A stretch of 64,000 bases of DNA from Alcaligenaceae bacterium. GTDB lineage: Bacteria > Pseudomonadota > Gammaproteobacteria > Burkholderiales > Burkholderiaceae_B. Positions 18,549-26,380 of this stretch are shown here, piece after piece (position 1 is the stretch's first letter; the number at the start of each line of letters is the position of its first letter). The DNA lies in assembly GCA_029265795.1 (NCBI GenBank), contig JAJUGV010000004.1, positions 19,388 through 83,387 on the forward strand. The letters are read 5' to 3'. Position numbers and translations under genes: made by a program. The notes beneath the pieces were generated by a model. The model was not told the DNA's origin. It did not search any database and saw only the letters and a program-made list of their open reading frames with translations.

Positions 18549-19261
18549 AGCGTGTCGTTATGGGAGGGGTCGTTGCTGCCTAGCAGTTCCAGCCGGTAGC
18601 CCAATGCATAGGAGGCGCTGAGTCGCACACCGTTCTCAGGCTTTAGCTGCAGTTTGCGGCGGATATTCGACAGATGGGTGTCTATGGTGCGGGAAGTAGC
18701 AGGGATGTCGCGGTTCCATACCGAGCTGCTGAGTACGTCACGCGAGAACAACTGGCCGGGGTTACGCAGAAAAAGCAGTGCTAGCTCGAATTCCTTCGGT
18801 GCCAGCTCGACCGCCTCCCCATTGAGTTCGATGCGTCCGTTGGCGGGATCGACCTGATATACCGCACAGCGAAATGGCGTATCCTGGACAGGCAGCCTTG
18901 CGGTGCGCCGTGCCAACGCCTGTACGCGGGCGAGCAGTTCGGCTTCACGCACGGGTTTGATGATGTAGTCGTCTGCTCCGGCATGCAGAGCCGCAACCAA
19001 GTCACTTTCTTCGCTGCGATTCGTGACGAAAATCACTGGAATGTCGTGGCCTAGGTTAGAGCGCACCCAACGCAGGACATCGAAGCCGGAAATGTCAGGG
19101 AGTTCCCAATCAATTAGCAGGAAGTCGAAAGTTTTTTTAGCAAGCGCTGCCAGATAGTCTCTTCCGTTTGGAAATACCGTACACCGATGCCCCATTTTGG
19201 AAATGATGGACTGAATCAGTTCACCCTGGGCGAAATCATCCTCAACCGAAGCGATGTGCAT
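18545..19261 (-). CDS. OmpR-type two-component response regulator
   Basis: 238 residues. The receiver domain has the acidic pair E7/D8-D9 (SVEDDF), phosphoacceptor D51 (FLLIDWELPD), T80 and K102 (DDYIIKPV). The C-terminal winged helix carries LAPKEFELALLFLRNPGQLFSRD and SRTIDTHLSNIRRKL. It is the first gene of a three-gene operon with a FecR-LysM protein and a CHASE2 kinase, and is almost certainly that kinase's partner. The hypothetical membrane protein at 19372 is read in the opposite direction from a shared 110-base gap and is a candidate target. Confidence 0.94.
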   Translation of the reverse strand: MHIASVEDDFAQGELIQSIISKMGHRCTVFPNGRDYLAALAKKTFDFLLIDWELPDISGFDVLRWVRSNLGHDIPVIFVTNRSEESDLVAALHAGADDYIIKPVREAELLARVQALARRTARLPVQDTPFRCAVYQVDPANGRIELNGEAVELAPKEFELALLFLRNPGQLFSRDVLSSSVWNRDIPATSRTIDTHLSNIRRKLQLKPENGVRLSASYALGYRLELLGSNDPSHNDTL

Positions 19262-19371
19262 GCAGAAGCCAAGTCGTTTTTATAAGAGTTCAAGGTTCGT
19301 CTTCCTGTAATGATACTGGATGGAATGTTTTGTCACGAGTCGTGGCAGCCAACTATCGGGGATATCCGCTG

Positions 19372-20451
19372 ATGAGAGTTCTTTTCCGGACGTTGTTGCT
19401 AGCGTTCAGCGCAGCGCTCCTGATTGCCGTTGTTTACCGCCCCAAACCGCTGGAGCAACAGCTAGTCCACTTGCAGTTGCAGCAATCGATCCCCCACTAT
19501 GCGCCTGAAATGGCCGGGGAGCCTGTTGAACTGCAGGCATTGATGCTGATGTACGCCCATGACCCCGTTTTGCTTGCGAAAGCCAGGCTTGCCCTAATGC
19601 GCTATCCAGCAATGGCACAGCAAATTCTTTTGCAATTTGGCGAGCTTCCGACCTTTCAGGGTGTGCTGAAGAGGTATGGGGAAGACGTGCTGCTGCCCAT
19701 TCAATACTTTCTGGAAAATGAAGTTCGCACACTTGAGATCATGCATGGCATGAGCGAAACGGCGAAAGCCGTGGTGTCCACCTTGAGGGGGTGGTGGGAC
19801 GGCGAGACGGCAGGGGAAACGGCCACCGGGCGGCTGAGCCCTGAAGATAGGGGCTGGTATGCCGTGCAATTCATTGACTCTGAAGGCTACGACTTTATGG
19901 GGCAGTTTGTGCTCACTCAGGAAGGAAAGGTCAGCTGGTTGCAGACTGAACGGGTGCTTGAAGGCATCAACCGCTTCTTTGCGAGTGGGCTTAAAGGGTT
20001 GGAAACACGCTTTCGCCGCGATGCCGTTATTGCTCCTTCTGATGTGGGCTGGGCCGCCATGGATATTGCCATCGGCGTCGGCGCCTTCAAGCTATTACGT
20101 ATGGGCCGTGTCGGGACGGCGGGGCGCTCGTTGACGTTCTCCCAACGCTCCGCCGTGCTCGGTGCTGGGCTATGGCGGGGAACGCTGATGGGTGCTCGAG
20201 TGGTTAAGTACGGTGCTCCCGCAGTGCTGGCCTATATGGCGCTGCGGCATCCGAGCATCATCAATTCTGTGCTGGCGGCTGCAGCGGAACGGCTTGGTGT
20301 ACCGGTGAAGGTGATGCAGCTCGGAGGCTGGACACTGTTACTGTTTCCTGTCTTCCTGGTTCTGCGCTGGTTGATCGGTCCGCTCGCATGGTTATTAGCG
20401 GCTTCGGCAAACTTGCTGCGTTGGGGCGAAAAGCGTCTGGTGAGCGCATAA
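19372..20451 (+). CDS. unknown membrane protein, divergent from the CHASE2 two-component operon
   Basis: 359 residues from the ATG at 19372; an alternative TTG lies at 19330. I do not recognise the family. An N-terminal transmembrane segment (LFRTLLLAFSAALLIAVVY, residues about 4-22) could be a signal anchor. A largely helical middle region includes KARLALMRYPAMAQQIL and LPIQYFLENEVRTLEIMHGM. The C terminus holds two or more hydrophobic stretches (GGWTLLLFPVFLVLRWLIGP, then LAWLLAASANLL) and a short basic tail. A GGGGA element lies about 9 bases before the chosen ATG. It starts 110 bases from the response regulator gene on the opposite strand, so the two share a promoter region. No enzyme motif is visible. 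Confidence 0.7.
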   Translation: MRVLFRTLLLAFSAALLIAVVYRPKPLEQQLVHLQLQQSIPHYAPEMAGEPVELQALMLMYAHDPVLLAKARLALMRYPAMAQQILLQFGELPTFQGVLKRYGEDVLLPIQYFLENEVRTLEIMHGMSETAKAVVSTLRGWWDGETAGETATGRLSPEDRGWYAVQFIDSEGYDFMGQFVLTQEGKVSWLQTERVLEGINRFFASGLKGLETRFRRDAVIAPSDVGWAAMDIAIGVGAFKLLRMGRVGTAGRSLTFSQRSAVLGAGLWRGTLMGARVVKYGAPAVLAYMALRHPSIINSVLAAAAERLGVPVKVMQLGGWTLLLFPVFLVLRWLIGPLAWLLAASANLLRWGEKRLVSA

Positions 20452-20579
20452 ACCTTGGCGACACGATCGGTCCAGCGCGTGGATGGCTAAGGCGGAATGG
20501 GCTGGGCCGCAGGTCCGAAAGTCGTTAATCTAGGGGCCTCATTTCTCTTGCCGCAAGGCCAACTTACTCTTACTCCGTC

Positions 20580-21395
20580 ATGTTGCCCGTCAATACATTT
20601 AAGAAGGCCCTGCGTTCGGGGCAAGCCCAGATAGGTGTCTGGTCTACGATTCCTTCCCCTTTCGTTTCCGAGCTGGTCGGTGGCGCCGGTTATGACTGGG
20701 TCCTGCTCGATACTGAACACACCCCCAATGATGTGCCGTTGATGCTGTCTCAGTTGCAGGCGCTGGCGGCCGCCCAGCCGGCGCAGGGGCGACCCGCGTC
20801 GCACGCAGTGGTGAGGCCTGCTTGGAACGATCTGGTTCTTATCAAGCGCTACCTCGATCTTGGCGTGCAGACGCTGTTACTTCCCTTTGTGCAAAATTCA
20901 GATGAAGCACATGCAGCCGTACAGGCCATGCGATACGCACCGGAAGGGATCAGGGGAATGGGCGGTTCCATGCGGGCCTCGAATTTCGGTCGTACACACG
21001 ATTACATCCAGCGTGTGACAGATGAGCTATGTCTGCTCGTTCAGGTAGAGACCGCCGAGGCCTTAAGCAATCTGGAATCGATCGCGAATGTCGAAGGGGT
21101 CGACGGGGTGTTCATTGGCCCCGCTGATTTATCGGCAAGTCTGGGCTACCCCGGTCAGCCGGGTCACCCCGAAGTCACCCGCATCATCGACGATGCCATT
21201 CGTCGCATCCGTGCCTGTGGCAAAGCGCCGGGCATTCTGATGACTAACGAGGCGCGCGCGCGCGAGTGCCTGGAGTTGGGTGCACTATTCGTTGCCGTGG
21301 CGTTGGATACAGTCCTGCTTCGCGATGCCCTCGACTCCACCGCCGCTCGTTTCTGTGCTGGCACGCAGGCGCCGGCGCACTCCAGCCCATATTGA
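20580..21395 (+). CDS. HpcH/HpaI-type class II aldolase
   Basis: 271 residues. It matches 4-hydroxy-2-oxoheptanedioate aldolases and related 2-keto-3-deoxy-sugar-acid aldolases. These cleave 4-hydroxy-2-oxo acids to pyruvate (or a 2-oxo acid) and an aldehyde with a divalent metal. Family motifs are IGVWSTIPSPFVSELVGGAG, YDWVLLDTEHTPND, the VQVETAEALSN strand with the metal-binding Glu, and GVFIGPADLSASLGYPG with the metal-binding Asp. The exact substrate cannot be told from these motifs. It stands alone between the unknown membrane protein and cytochrome b561. No convincing ribosome-binding site precedes the ATG at 20580, so the start is uncertain by a few codons. Confidence 0.9.
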   Translation: MLPVNTFKKALRSGQAQIGVWSTIPSPFVSELVGGAGYDWVLLDTEHTPNDVPLMLSQLQALAAAQPAQGRPASHAVVRPAWNDLVLIKRYLDLGVQTLLLPFVQNSDEAHAAVQAMRYAPEGIRGMGGSMRASNFGRTHDYIQRVTDELCLLVQVETAEALSNLESIANVEGVDGVFIGPADLSASLGYPGQPGHPEVTRIIDDAIRRIRACGKAPGILMTNEARARECLELGALFVAVALDTVLLRDALDSTAARFCAGTQAPAHSSPY

Positions 21396-21404
21396 ACAGA
21401 CGGC

Positions 21405-21435
21405 TTGGTGGGCCCTACTCATCATGGCTTATAAT
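21405..21435 (+). promoter_or_regulatory. predicted promoter of the cytochrome b561 gene
   Basis: A perfect TATAAT (21430-21435) lies 26 bases before the ATG, with TTGGTG 19 bases upstream (21405-21410). The spacer is longer than ideal. Confidence 0.4.
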
Positions 21436-21460
21436 TACCAAAAGTAACAAGGAGTAAAAA

Positions 21461-21985
21461 ATGCTGAGCGATTCTCGGGAACGGTACGGCAGTATTTCGC
21501 GCTGGTTTCATTGGGGTATGGCCGTGTTGCTTGTCTGGCAAGGGATGAAATTTTTCGATCGCATCAGCGACGGCGAACATTGGGTCGGACAGACACTGGT
21601 TCCTTGGCACGTTCGCATTGGCTCGCTGCTGCTTTTGCTGGTGGTGCTGCGTATTGTCTGGGCATTAAGTCAGCGCGGTGTGCGTCCTATCCAGGATCCT
21701 GCCACTGCCGCTCTGGTCAAGGTCGGCCATTTCCTTATGTACGTCGCCATGCTATTGATGCCGCTCACGGGAATCATGTACCTGGTGGGTCGTGGCTTTG
21801 GCTGGAGCCCCTTCGGCATTCAAATTATTGCCAAGGGCCCTGAAATTCCCTGGATGGCCAGCATCGGCGGCACTGTGCATTCCCCCTTGGCGTGGATTCT
21901 GCTCATCATGGTCATCGCACACATCGGCATCGCCCTGGTCCACCAGTTTGTGAAGAAAGACGGCGTACTGCGCCGCATGCTTTAA
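21461..21985 (+). CDS. cytochrome b561 family di-heme membrane protein
   Basis: 174 residues with four transmembrane helices (about 14-33, 47-69, 84-106, 143-165). Histidines suited to heme b ligation occur in the helices: H17 in ISRWFHWGM, H49 in LVPWHVRIGS, H89 in KVGHFLMYVAM, and further ones in HSPLAWILLIMVIAHIGIAL and HQFVKKDG near the end. These small cytochromes pass electrons between quinol and periplasmic acceptors, and E. coli CybB oxidises superoxide. A strong AGGAG is present 7 bases before the start and TATAAT just upstream. The gene ends 9 bases before a palindrome that probably ends transcription. Confidence 0.92.
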   Translation: MLSDSRERYGSISRWFHWGMAVLLVWQGMKFFDRISDGEHWVGQTLVPWHVRIGSLLLLLVVLRIVWALSQRGVRPIQDPATAALVKVGHFLMYVAMLLMPLTGIMYLVGRGFGWSPFGIQIIAKGPEIPWMASIGGTVHSPLAWILLIMVIAHIGIALVHQFVKKDGVLRRML

Positions 21986-21994
21986 AAAATGTAA

Positions 21995-22017
21995 AAACTG
22001 GGGTCAGACCCCAGTTT
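21995..22017. repeat. perfect 11-bp palindrome around GGGGTC-A-GACCCC
   Basis: AAACTGGGGTC and GACCCCAGTTT flank a single A. The element lies between cytochrome b561 and the convergent LysR gene. It supplies the LysR stop codon (complement of TCA, 22004-22006) and encodes its last two residues. With A and T runs at its ends it could work as a terminator in both directions. I recall GGGGTCAGACCCC-type motifs as dispersed intergenic elements in many Proteobacteria, but cannot check copy number here. Confidence 0.75.
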
Positions 22018-22942
22018 CCCCGGTTTCGACCCATTTGGCGGGCCAGGCGCCGGATTCGACCATGTCTCTGATGACGCGGAGTATGAGTTGAATGACGGCG
22101 TCTCGGGCGACTGAGCTTGGGCGTGTGGTGTTGATGGTGCATACGACGCGGCGTGCCATCTGCCGGCTGGCGATTTCTGTGGTTTGCAGCCGGCCCTGTT
22201 TGGCTTCTTCGGCTACGGCACCTAGTGGAAGGATGGTATGGCCGATTCCGGCCTCGGTGGCGCGCTTGACGCTGCTTAGGGATTCAATTTCCGCCACCAC
22301 ATTCAGCTCCAGCCCTTGCAGGGCACAGGCATCCTCAATGATGCGCCGCAGGCCGTGCTCACGACCCGGCAACACCAGGGGCAAGCCCGCCAGCCCGGCC
22401 ATACTGATTTCGTGCGGTAAATCGCTTAGTGGCTCCGACACCAGCACCAGCTGATCGTCCAGAAGTGGAAATTTGGACAGACCCGTCTCTTGTACGTCGT
22501 CGTATAGCAGAGCCAGGTCCAGTCTTCCCGACAGCAGACGTTCGCGTAAGAATCCGCTATAGGCCTCCACAATCTTCAATTTCACCCCAGGCAGTTGGTC
22601 GCGACAGGCGCTTAGAATCGGCATCGTTGCTGCTAATGCCACCGTCGTGGTCAGGCCTAGCGCCACCTCGCCGCGGGGCACGGTGGCCGATTCACGTACT
22701 GCTAAACGCGCCCGCTCGGCGTCGGCCAGTACTACACGCGCGTGTTCCAGGAAAACCTTTCCCGCTTCAGTCGGCGTTACGCCGCGACTGGAGCGCTCCA
22801 GCAGCCGCGCCCCCAACTCTTGCTCAAGTGCAGTGATCTGCTGCCCCAAGGCCGGTTGCGCAACATGCAGACGACCAGAGGCCTTAAGCAAGCTGCCGGC
22901 CTCGCAGGCAGCAACGAAATAGCGAAGTTGACGAAGCTCCAT
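22004..22942 (-). CDS. LysR family transcriptional regulator
   Basis: 312 residues. The N-terminal winged helix is MELRQLRYFVAACEAGSLLKASGRLHVAQPALGQQI (helix-turn-helix about 17-36, broken here by the usual linker). A substrate-binding domain follows (about 90-295). It diverges from the acyl-CoA dehydrogenase gene, with which it shares a 98-base gap, so it very probably controls that gene and the CoA transferase behind it. The C terminus is odd: the last residues (ETGETGV) and stop are written by a GGGGTCAGACCCC palindrome, so the element probably replaced or extended the original end. The inducer is unknown. Confidence 0.92.
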   Translation of the reverse strand: MELRQLRYFVAACEAGSLLKASGRLHVAQPALGQQITALEQELGARLLERSSRGVTPTEAGKVFLEHARVVLADAERARLAVRESATVPRGEVALGLTTTVALAATMPILSACRDQLPGVKLKIVEAYSGFLRERLLSGRLDLALLYDDVQETGLSKFPLLDDQLVLVSEPLSDLPHEISMAGLAGLPLVLPGREHGLRRIIEDACALQGLELNVVAEIESLSSVKRATEAGIGHTILPLGAVAEEAKQGRLQTTEIASRQMARRVVCTINTTRPSSVARDAVIQLILRVIRDMVESGAWPAKWVETGETGV

Positions 22943-22987
22943 GGCGCAGGGCTAGACCTTTTACGTATAACCGATAGGTCAAATAAG

Positions 22988-23000
22988 TATTTCACAAATA
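22988..23000 (+). promoter_or_regulatory. candidate LysR box (T-N11-A) in the divergent gap
   Basis: TATTTCACAAATA is a 5-3-5 palindrome of the T-N11-A type bound by LysR regulators. It is placed between the LysR gene and the acyl-CoA dehydrogenase. A weak TTCACA / CACAAT promoter (17-base spacer) overlaps it. Assignment to the adjacent regulator is inference. Confidence 0.4.
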
Positions 23001-23040
23001 TCTCTGATGTTTGCACAATATGCTCATCAAGGAGAACAAT

Positions 23041-24201
23041 ATGTTTACTGAAAGCGACGAATATCAGGATATCCGCGATGCGGTGCGGCAGCTGTGTCGC
23101 CAGTTCCCAGACGAATACTTCCGCCGCATAGACGAGCAAAGGGGCTATCCCGAAGAGTTCGTGAGCGCCCTGATGGAAGCGGGGTGGCTGTCGGCCATGA
23201 TTCCCGAAGAGTACGGCGGCACTGGCCTGGGGCTGACGGCGGCGTCGGTCATCATGGAAGAGATCAACCGTTCGGGCGGAAATGCCGGAGCCGTTCACGG
23301 TCAGATGTACAACATGGGTACGCTGCTGCGCAGCGGCAGTAAAGAGCAGAAAGAAAAATATCTGCCGGCCATCGCTGCAGGCAAACTGCGCATTCAGTCG
23401 ATGGCGGTGACCGAACCCACGACGGGAACCGACACCACCAAGTTGAAGACGACGGCGGTAAAGAAGGGCGATCGTTACGTGGTTAACGGCCAGAAGGTCT
23501 GGATCTCGCGGGTACAGCATTCCGACCTCATGATTCTGCTCGCGCGTACCACGCCGCTTTCTGAAGTGAAGAAAAAGTCCGAAGGGATGTCGATCTTTAT
23601 TGTGGATCTGCGCGAGGCCGTCGGTAATGGATTGACGGTCCGCCCCATCCCCAATCTCGTGAATCACGAAACCAACGAGCTTTTCTTTGAAAACCTGGAA
23701 ATCCCCGAAGAGAATCTGATCGGCGAGGAGGGCAAGGGCTTCAAGTACATCTTGGAAGGCCTGAATGCAGAACGTACCTTGATCGCCGCTGAATGTATCG
23801 GTGATGGATATTGGTTCATCGAGCGTGCGCGCAACTATGCCAACGACCGTATCGTTTTTGACCGTCCGATCGGCATGAATCAGGGCGTGCAGTTCCCCAT
23901 CGCTGATGCCTTTATCGAGATCGAGGCCGCAAACTTAATGCGCTTCGAGGCGGCCCGCCGTTTCGACGCCCATAAAAGCTGTGGTGCCCAGGCAAACATG
24001 GCCAAATATTTGGCCGCCAAGGCCAGCTGGGAGGCGGCGAACGTCTGTATGCAGACGCACGGCGGTTTCGGTTTTGCCAACGAATACGATATTGAGCGTA
24101 AGTTCCGTGAAACGCGTCTCTATCAGGTGGCGCCGATTTCCACCAACCTCATTTATTCCTATATTGCCGAGCACGTGCTCGGTTTGCCCCGATCATTCTG
24201 A
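23041..24201 (+). CDS. acyl-CoA dehydrogenase
   Basis: 386 residues from the ATG at 23041, which has AAGGAG 7 bases upstream; an earlier in-frame start at 23011 has none. It follows the FAD-dependent acyl-CoA dehydrogenase layout: an N-terminal helical domain, a middle beta domain with SMAVTEPTTGTDTTKLKTTA, and a C-terminal helical domain. The ATG at 24048 region encodes CMQTHGGFGFANEYDIERKFRE (split here by its usual loop), where the GGFGFANEYD segment contacts FAD. The catalytic Glu common to many members cannot be assigned with certainty. It is followed 8 bases later by a family III CoA transferase, and the two probably form an operon that activates and desaturates an acid. The divergent LysR is the likely regulator. 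Confidence 0.93.
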   Translation: MFTESDEYQDIRDAVRQLCRQFPDEYFRRIDEQRGYPEEFVSALMEAGWLSAMIPEEYGGTGLGLTAASVIMEEINRSGGNAGAVHGQMYNMGTLLRSGSKEQKEKYLPAIAAGKLRIQSMAVTEPTTGTDTTKLKTTAVKKGDRYVVNGQKVWISRVQHSDLMILLARTTPLSEVKKKSEGMSIFIVDLREAVGNGLTVRPIPNLVNHETNELFFENLEIPEENLIGEEGKGFKYILEGLNAERTLIAAECIGDGYWFIERARNYANDRIVFDRPIGMNQGVQFPIADAFIEIEAANLMRFEAARRFDAHKSCGAQANMAKYLAAKASWEAANVCMQTHGGFGFANEYDIERKFRETRLYQVAPISTNLIYSYIAEHVLGLPRSF

Positions 24202-24209
24202 GATCCGCC

Positions 24210-25391
24210 ATGTCACGACCCCTTGACGGCATTACTGTCATCACACTGGAACATGCCATCGCGGCGCCATTCTGCACACGGCAGCTGGCCGACCTGGGTG
24301 CGCGTGTCATCAAGATCGAGCGCCCCGGCGTGGGTGACTTCGCCCGTGGCTACGATGAACGCGTCAACGGCCTGTCTTCGCATTTCGTCTGGACCAACCG
24401 CTCCAAGGAAAGCCTTACGCTGGATTTGAAGCACCCCAATGCCAAGAAGGTACTGGCAAAGCTGCTGGAAGGGGCCGATGTTCTGGTGCAGAATCTGGCG
24501 CCCGGCGCCGCCGCTCGCCTTGGCCTGTCATACGACGATCTGCATACCACCTACCCCGGCCTGATTGTTTGCGGCATTTCCGGCTACGGCGAGGACGGCC
24601 CTTATCGCGACAAGAAAGCCTACGACCTGCTGATACAGAGCGAATCCGGTTTTCTTTCCGTCACGGGTACGCCGGATGAACCGGCCAAGGCGGGCTGTTC
24701 CATCGCTGATATCGCTGCCGGCATGTACGCCTACAGCAGTATCCTGGCGGCGTTGGTTCAACGCGGCAAGACCGGCAAGGGCGCCAATATTGAAGTCTCC
24801 ATGTTAGAGAGCATGGTGGAATGGATGGGCTTTCCTCTGTACTACGCTTTCGACGGTGCGCAGCCACCGCAGCGTGCCGGGGCGGCGCACGCCACCATCT
24901 TCCCGTACGGGCCCTTTCCGGCCGGCGACGGCATATCGGTCATGCTGGGTCTGCAAAACGAGCGCGAGTGGGCCGCGTTTTGCACGACGGTTCTTGAGCA
25001 ACCTGAGCTGGCAAAAGACGAGCGCTTTTCGTCGAATTCGCGCCGAGTAGAAAACCGTGACACCCTGCGTGCGTTGATCATTGAGGCATTTTCCGGGCTC
25101 ACCGCCGATCAGGTCGTACAGCGGCTTGAGCAAGCCCAGATCGCCAATGCACGGGTCAATGACATGCATGATGTCTGGAACCACCCGCAGCTGAAAGCTC
25201 GCCGCCGCTGGAGCTCCGTGCCGACCGCAAACGGTCCGGTGCCGGCTCTGCTGCCCCCGGGCAATAACAACAACTTTGCCCCGCGTATGGATGGAGTCCC
25301 CGCCCTAGGTGAACACACCGAACTCATCCTGCAAGAACTAGGTTGGTCGGCACAGGCCATCACGGTTTTGCGTGAAGAAGGCGCGATCTGA
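24210..25391 (+). CDS. family III CoA transferase (CaiB/BaiF)
   Basis: 393 residues. Motifs are LEHAIAAPFCTRQLADLGARVIKIE near the N terminus and the conserved aspartate region ADIAAGMYAYSSILAAL, which is usual for the family's covalent acyl-enzyme. The DLKHPNAKKVLAKLLEGADVLVQNLAPGA segment is also typical. These enzymes move CoA from a donor thioester to a carboxylic acid. The gene follows the acyl-CoA dehydrogenase with an 8-base gap and faces the SnoaL-like gene convergently. The likely role is activation of the acid that the dehydrogenase then oxidises, but the substrate is not known. Confidence 0.93.
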   Translation: MSRPLDGITVITLEHAIAAPFCTRQLADLGARVIKIERPGVGDFARGYDERVNGLSSHFVWTNRSKESLTLDLKHPNAKKVLAKLLEGADVLVQNLAPGAAARLGLSYDDLHTTYPGLIVCGISGYGEDGPYRDKKAYDLLIQSESGFLSVTGTPDEPAKAGCSIADIAAGMYAYSSILAALVQRGKTGKGANIEVSMLESMVEWMGFPLYYAFDGAQPPQRAGAAHATIFPYGPFPAGDGISVMLGLQNEREWAAFCTTVLEQPELAKDERFSSNSRRVENRDTLRALIIEAFSGLTADQVVQRLEQAQIANARVNDMHDVWNHPQLKARRRWSSVPTANGPVPALLPPGNNNNFAPRMDGVPALGEHTELILQELGWSAQAITVLREEGAI

Positions 25392-25402
25392 CTCGTGCAG
25401 TG

Positions 25403-25948
25403 TCAGCGTTTGATGTCGTTAACCTGGTTCAGGCCAAGCTCAAGCCTTTTGGTATAGAGCAGGTCCGAAGTATCGCGTGCCGATTGGCTGACATCGGCCG
25501 TCAGCCGTGCAGAATCGGCAGCCGGAGCTGAAAAATAAAAATCAAAAACGACATCGCGCTGCGCAATGCGCCATTGCCCGTCGCGTCGCGTTACATGATC
25601 TAAATACCGGCCGATGGAATGATTGTCTACGGCGGTGTCAGGGTGGGCCGGGTCATGGACACGCTGGTGGCATGAGAAGGCGCTTTCCACCAACGCACTA
25701 TCCTGGTCAATGAACTCGATGAGGATATTGGTGATCAGGTGGATGGAGCGCGAAATGTCGGCATGGCGCTTTTCCAGCGAGGAGATAAAACCGTCAATGT
25801 CGCCTTTATAGCTGCCATGGTTGTCCCACGCATCGGGATGGTAGGTGTCTCGGACCATTGCCCAGTCGCGGCGGTCTACGCCCCGCGCATAGCGATACAA
25901 GTTCTGTTTGATGTCGTGGATGTCGGCAAGCTGCTGAGGGCTTGGCAT
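25403..25948 (-). CDS. SnoaL-like / NTF2-fold protein
   Basis: 181 residues. The start resembles SnoaL-like polyketide cyclases and the beta subunits of ring-hydroxylating oxygenases: IHDIKQNLYRYARGVDRRDWAMVRDTYHPDAW, followed by GYKGDIDGFISSLEKRH and a beta-rich end with RRDGQWRIAQRDVVFDFYF. This NTF2-like fold serves as a dehydratase, isomerase, cyclase or simple binding protein. The sequence gives no firm clue to which. It is the last gene of a minus-strand operon with a DUF35 protein, a thiolase-like protein, a Bug receptor, an SDR and a LysR regulator. Confidence 0.8.
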   Translation of the reverse strand: MPSPQQLADIHDIKQNLYRYARGVDRRDWAMVRDTYHPDAWDNHGSYKGDIDGFISSLEKRHADISRSIHLITNILIEFIDQDSALVESAFSCHQRVHDPAHPDTAVDNHSIGRYLDHVTRRDGQWRIAQRDVVFDFYFSAPAADSARLTADVSQSARDTSDLLYTKRLELGLNQVNDIKR

Positions 25949-25968
25949 GAGCGGATCCTGATTGCAGT

Positions 25969-26376
25969 TTAGTTCGCAGGCTCAAATAACGGCACCAGGT
26001 TGCCTTCACCATCGTCTTCGAAGAACACCTTGACTCGCATACCGATATGCAGCGCCTCAAAGTCTTCGGTGACAAGGTTCGACATCATGACCGGGCCTTC
26101 ATCGAGTTTGACATAGCCAATGGCATAGGGAATTTTGGCTCTGCGCATAATGGTAAAGCTGTAGATTTCGCCTTGCCCGCTTGCGGTTTCCCATTCCACC
26201 TTGTCTGAGAGACAGCGGGGGCAGACGGGGCGAGGATACCAGTGGGGCTGATCGCAGCTGCGGCAGTACGGCAGCTTGAAGACGCCTTGGGCCGCGGCAT
26301 CCACGAAGGGTTTCGAGCCGGGCTGCCGCGGTGTGGCGATCAGTTTGTGCCCTCCCTTACTATTCAAGACACTCAT
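25969..26376 (-). CDS. DUF35 Zn-ribbon / OB-fold partner of the thiolase-like protein
   Basis: 135 residues from the ATG at 26376, four bases after the thiolase stop; a longer frame reaches 26604 inside that gene and is not used. The N-terminal rubredoxin-like zinc ribbon has C38, C41, C52 and C55 (LPYCRSCDQPHWYPRPVCPRC). An OB fold follows, with GEIYSFTIMRRAKIPYAIGYVKL. DUF35 proteins usually pair with thiolase-like enzymes and help bind the acyl-CoA substrate. Its neighbour is such an enzyme, and the pair resembles the ChsH2-type DUF35 / Ltp2 aldolase complexes of steroid side-chain degradation. The functional match is inference. Confidence 0.88.
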   Translation of the reverse strand: MSVLNSKGGHKLIATPRQPGSKPFVDAAAQGVFKLPYCRSCDQPHWYPRPVCPRCLSDKVEWETASGQGEIYSFTIMRRAKIPYAIGYVKLDEGPVMMSNLVTEDFEALHIGMRVKVFFEDDGEGNLVPLFEPAN

Positions 26377-26380
26377 TGAA

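Noticed and set aside
22777..23667. 296-residue minus-strand ORF across the LysR/acyl-CoA dehydrogenase boundary
   Set aside because: It covers both genes in a different frame or strand, including the LysR operator, and matches no known protein.
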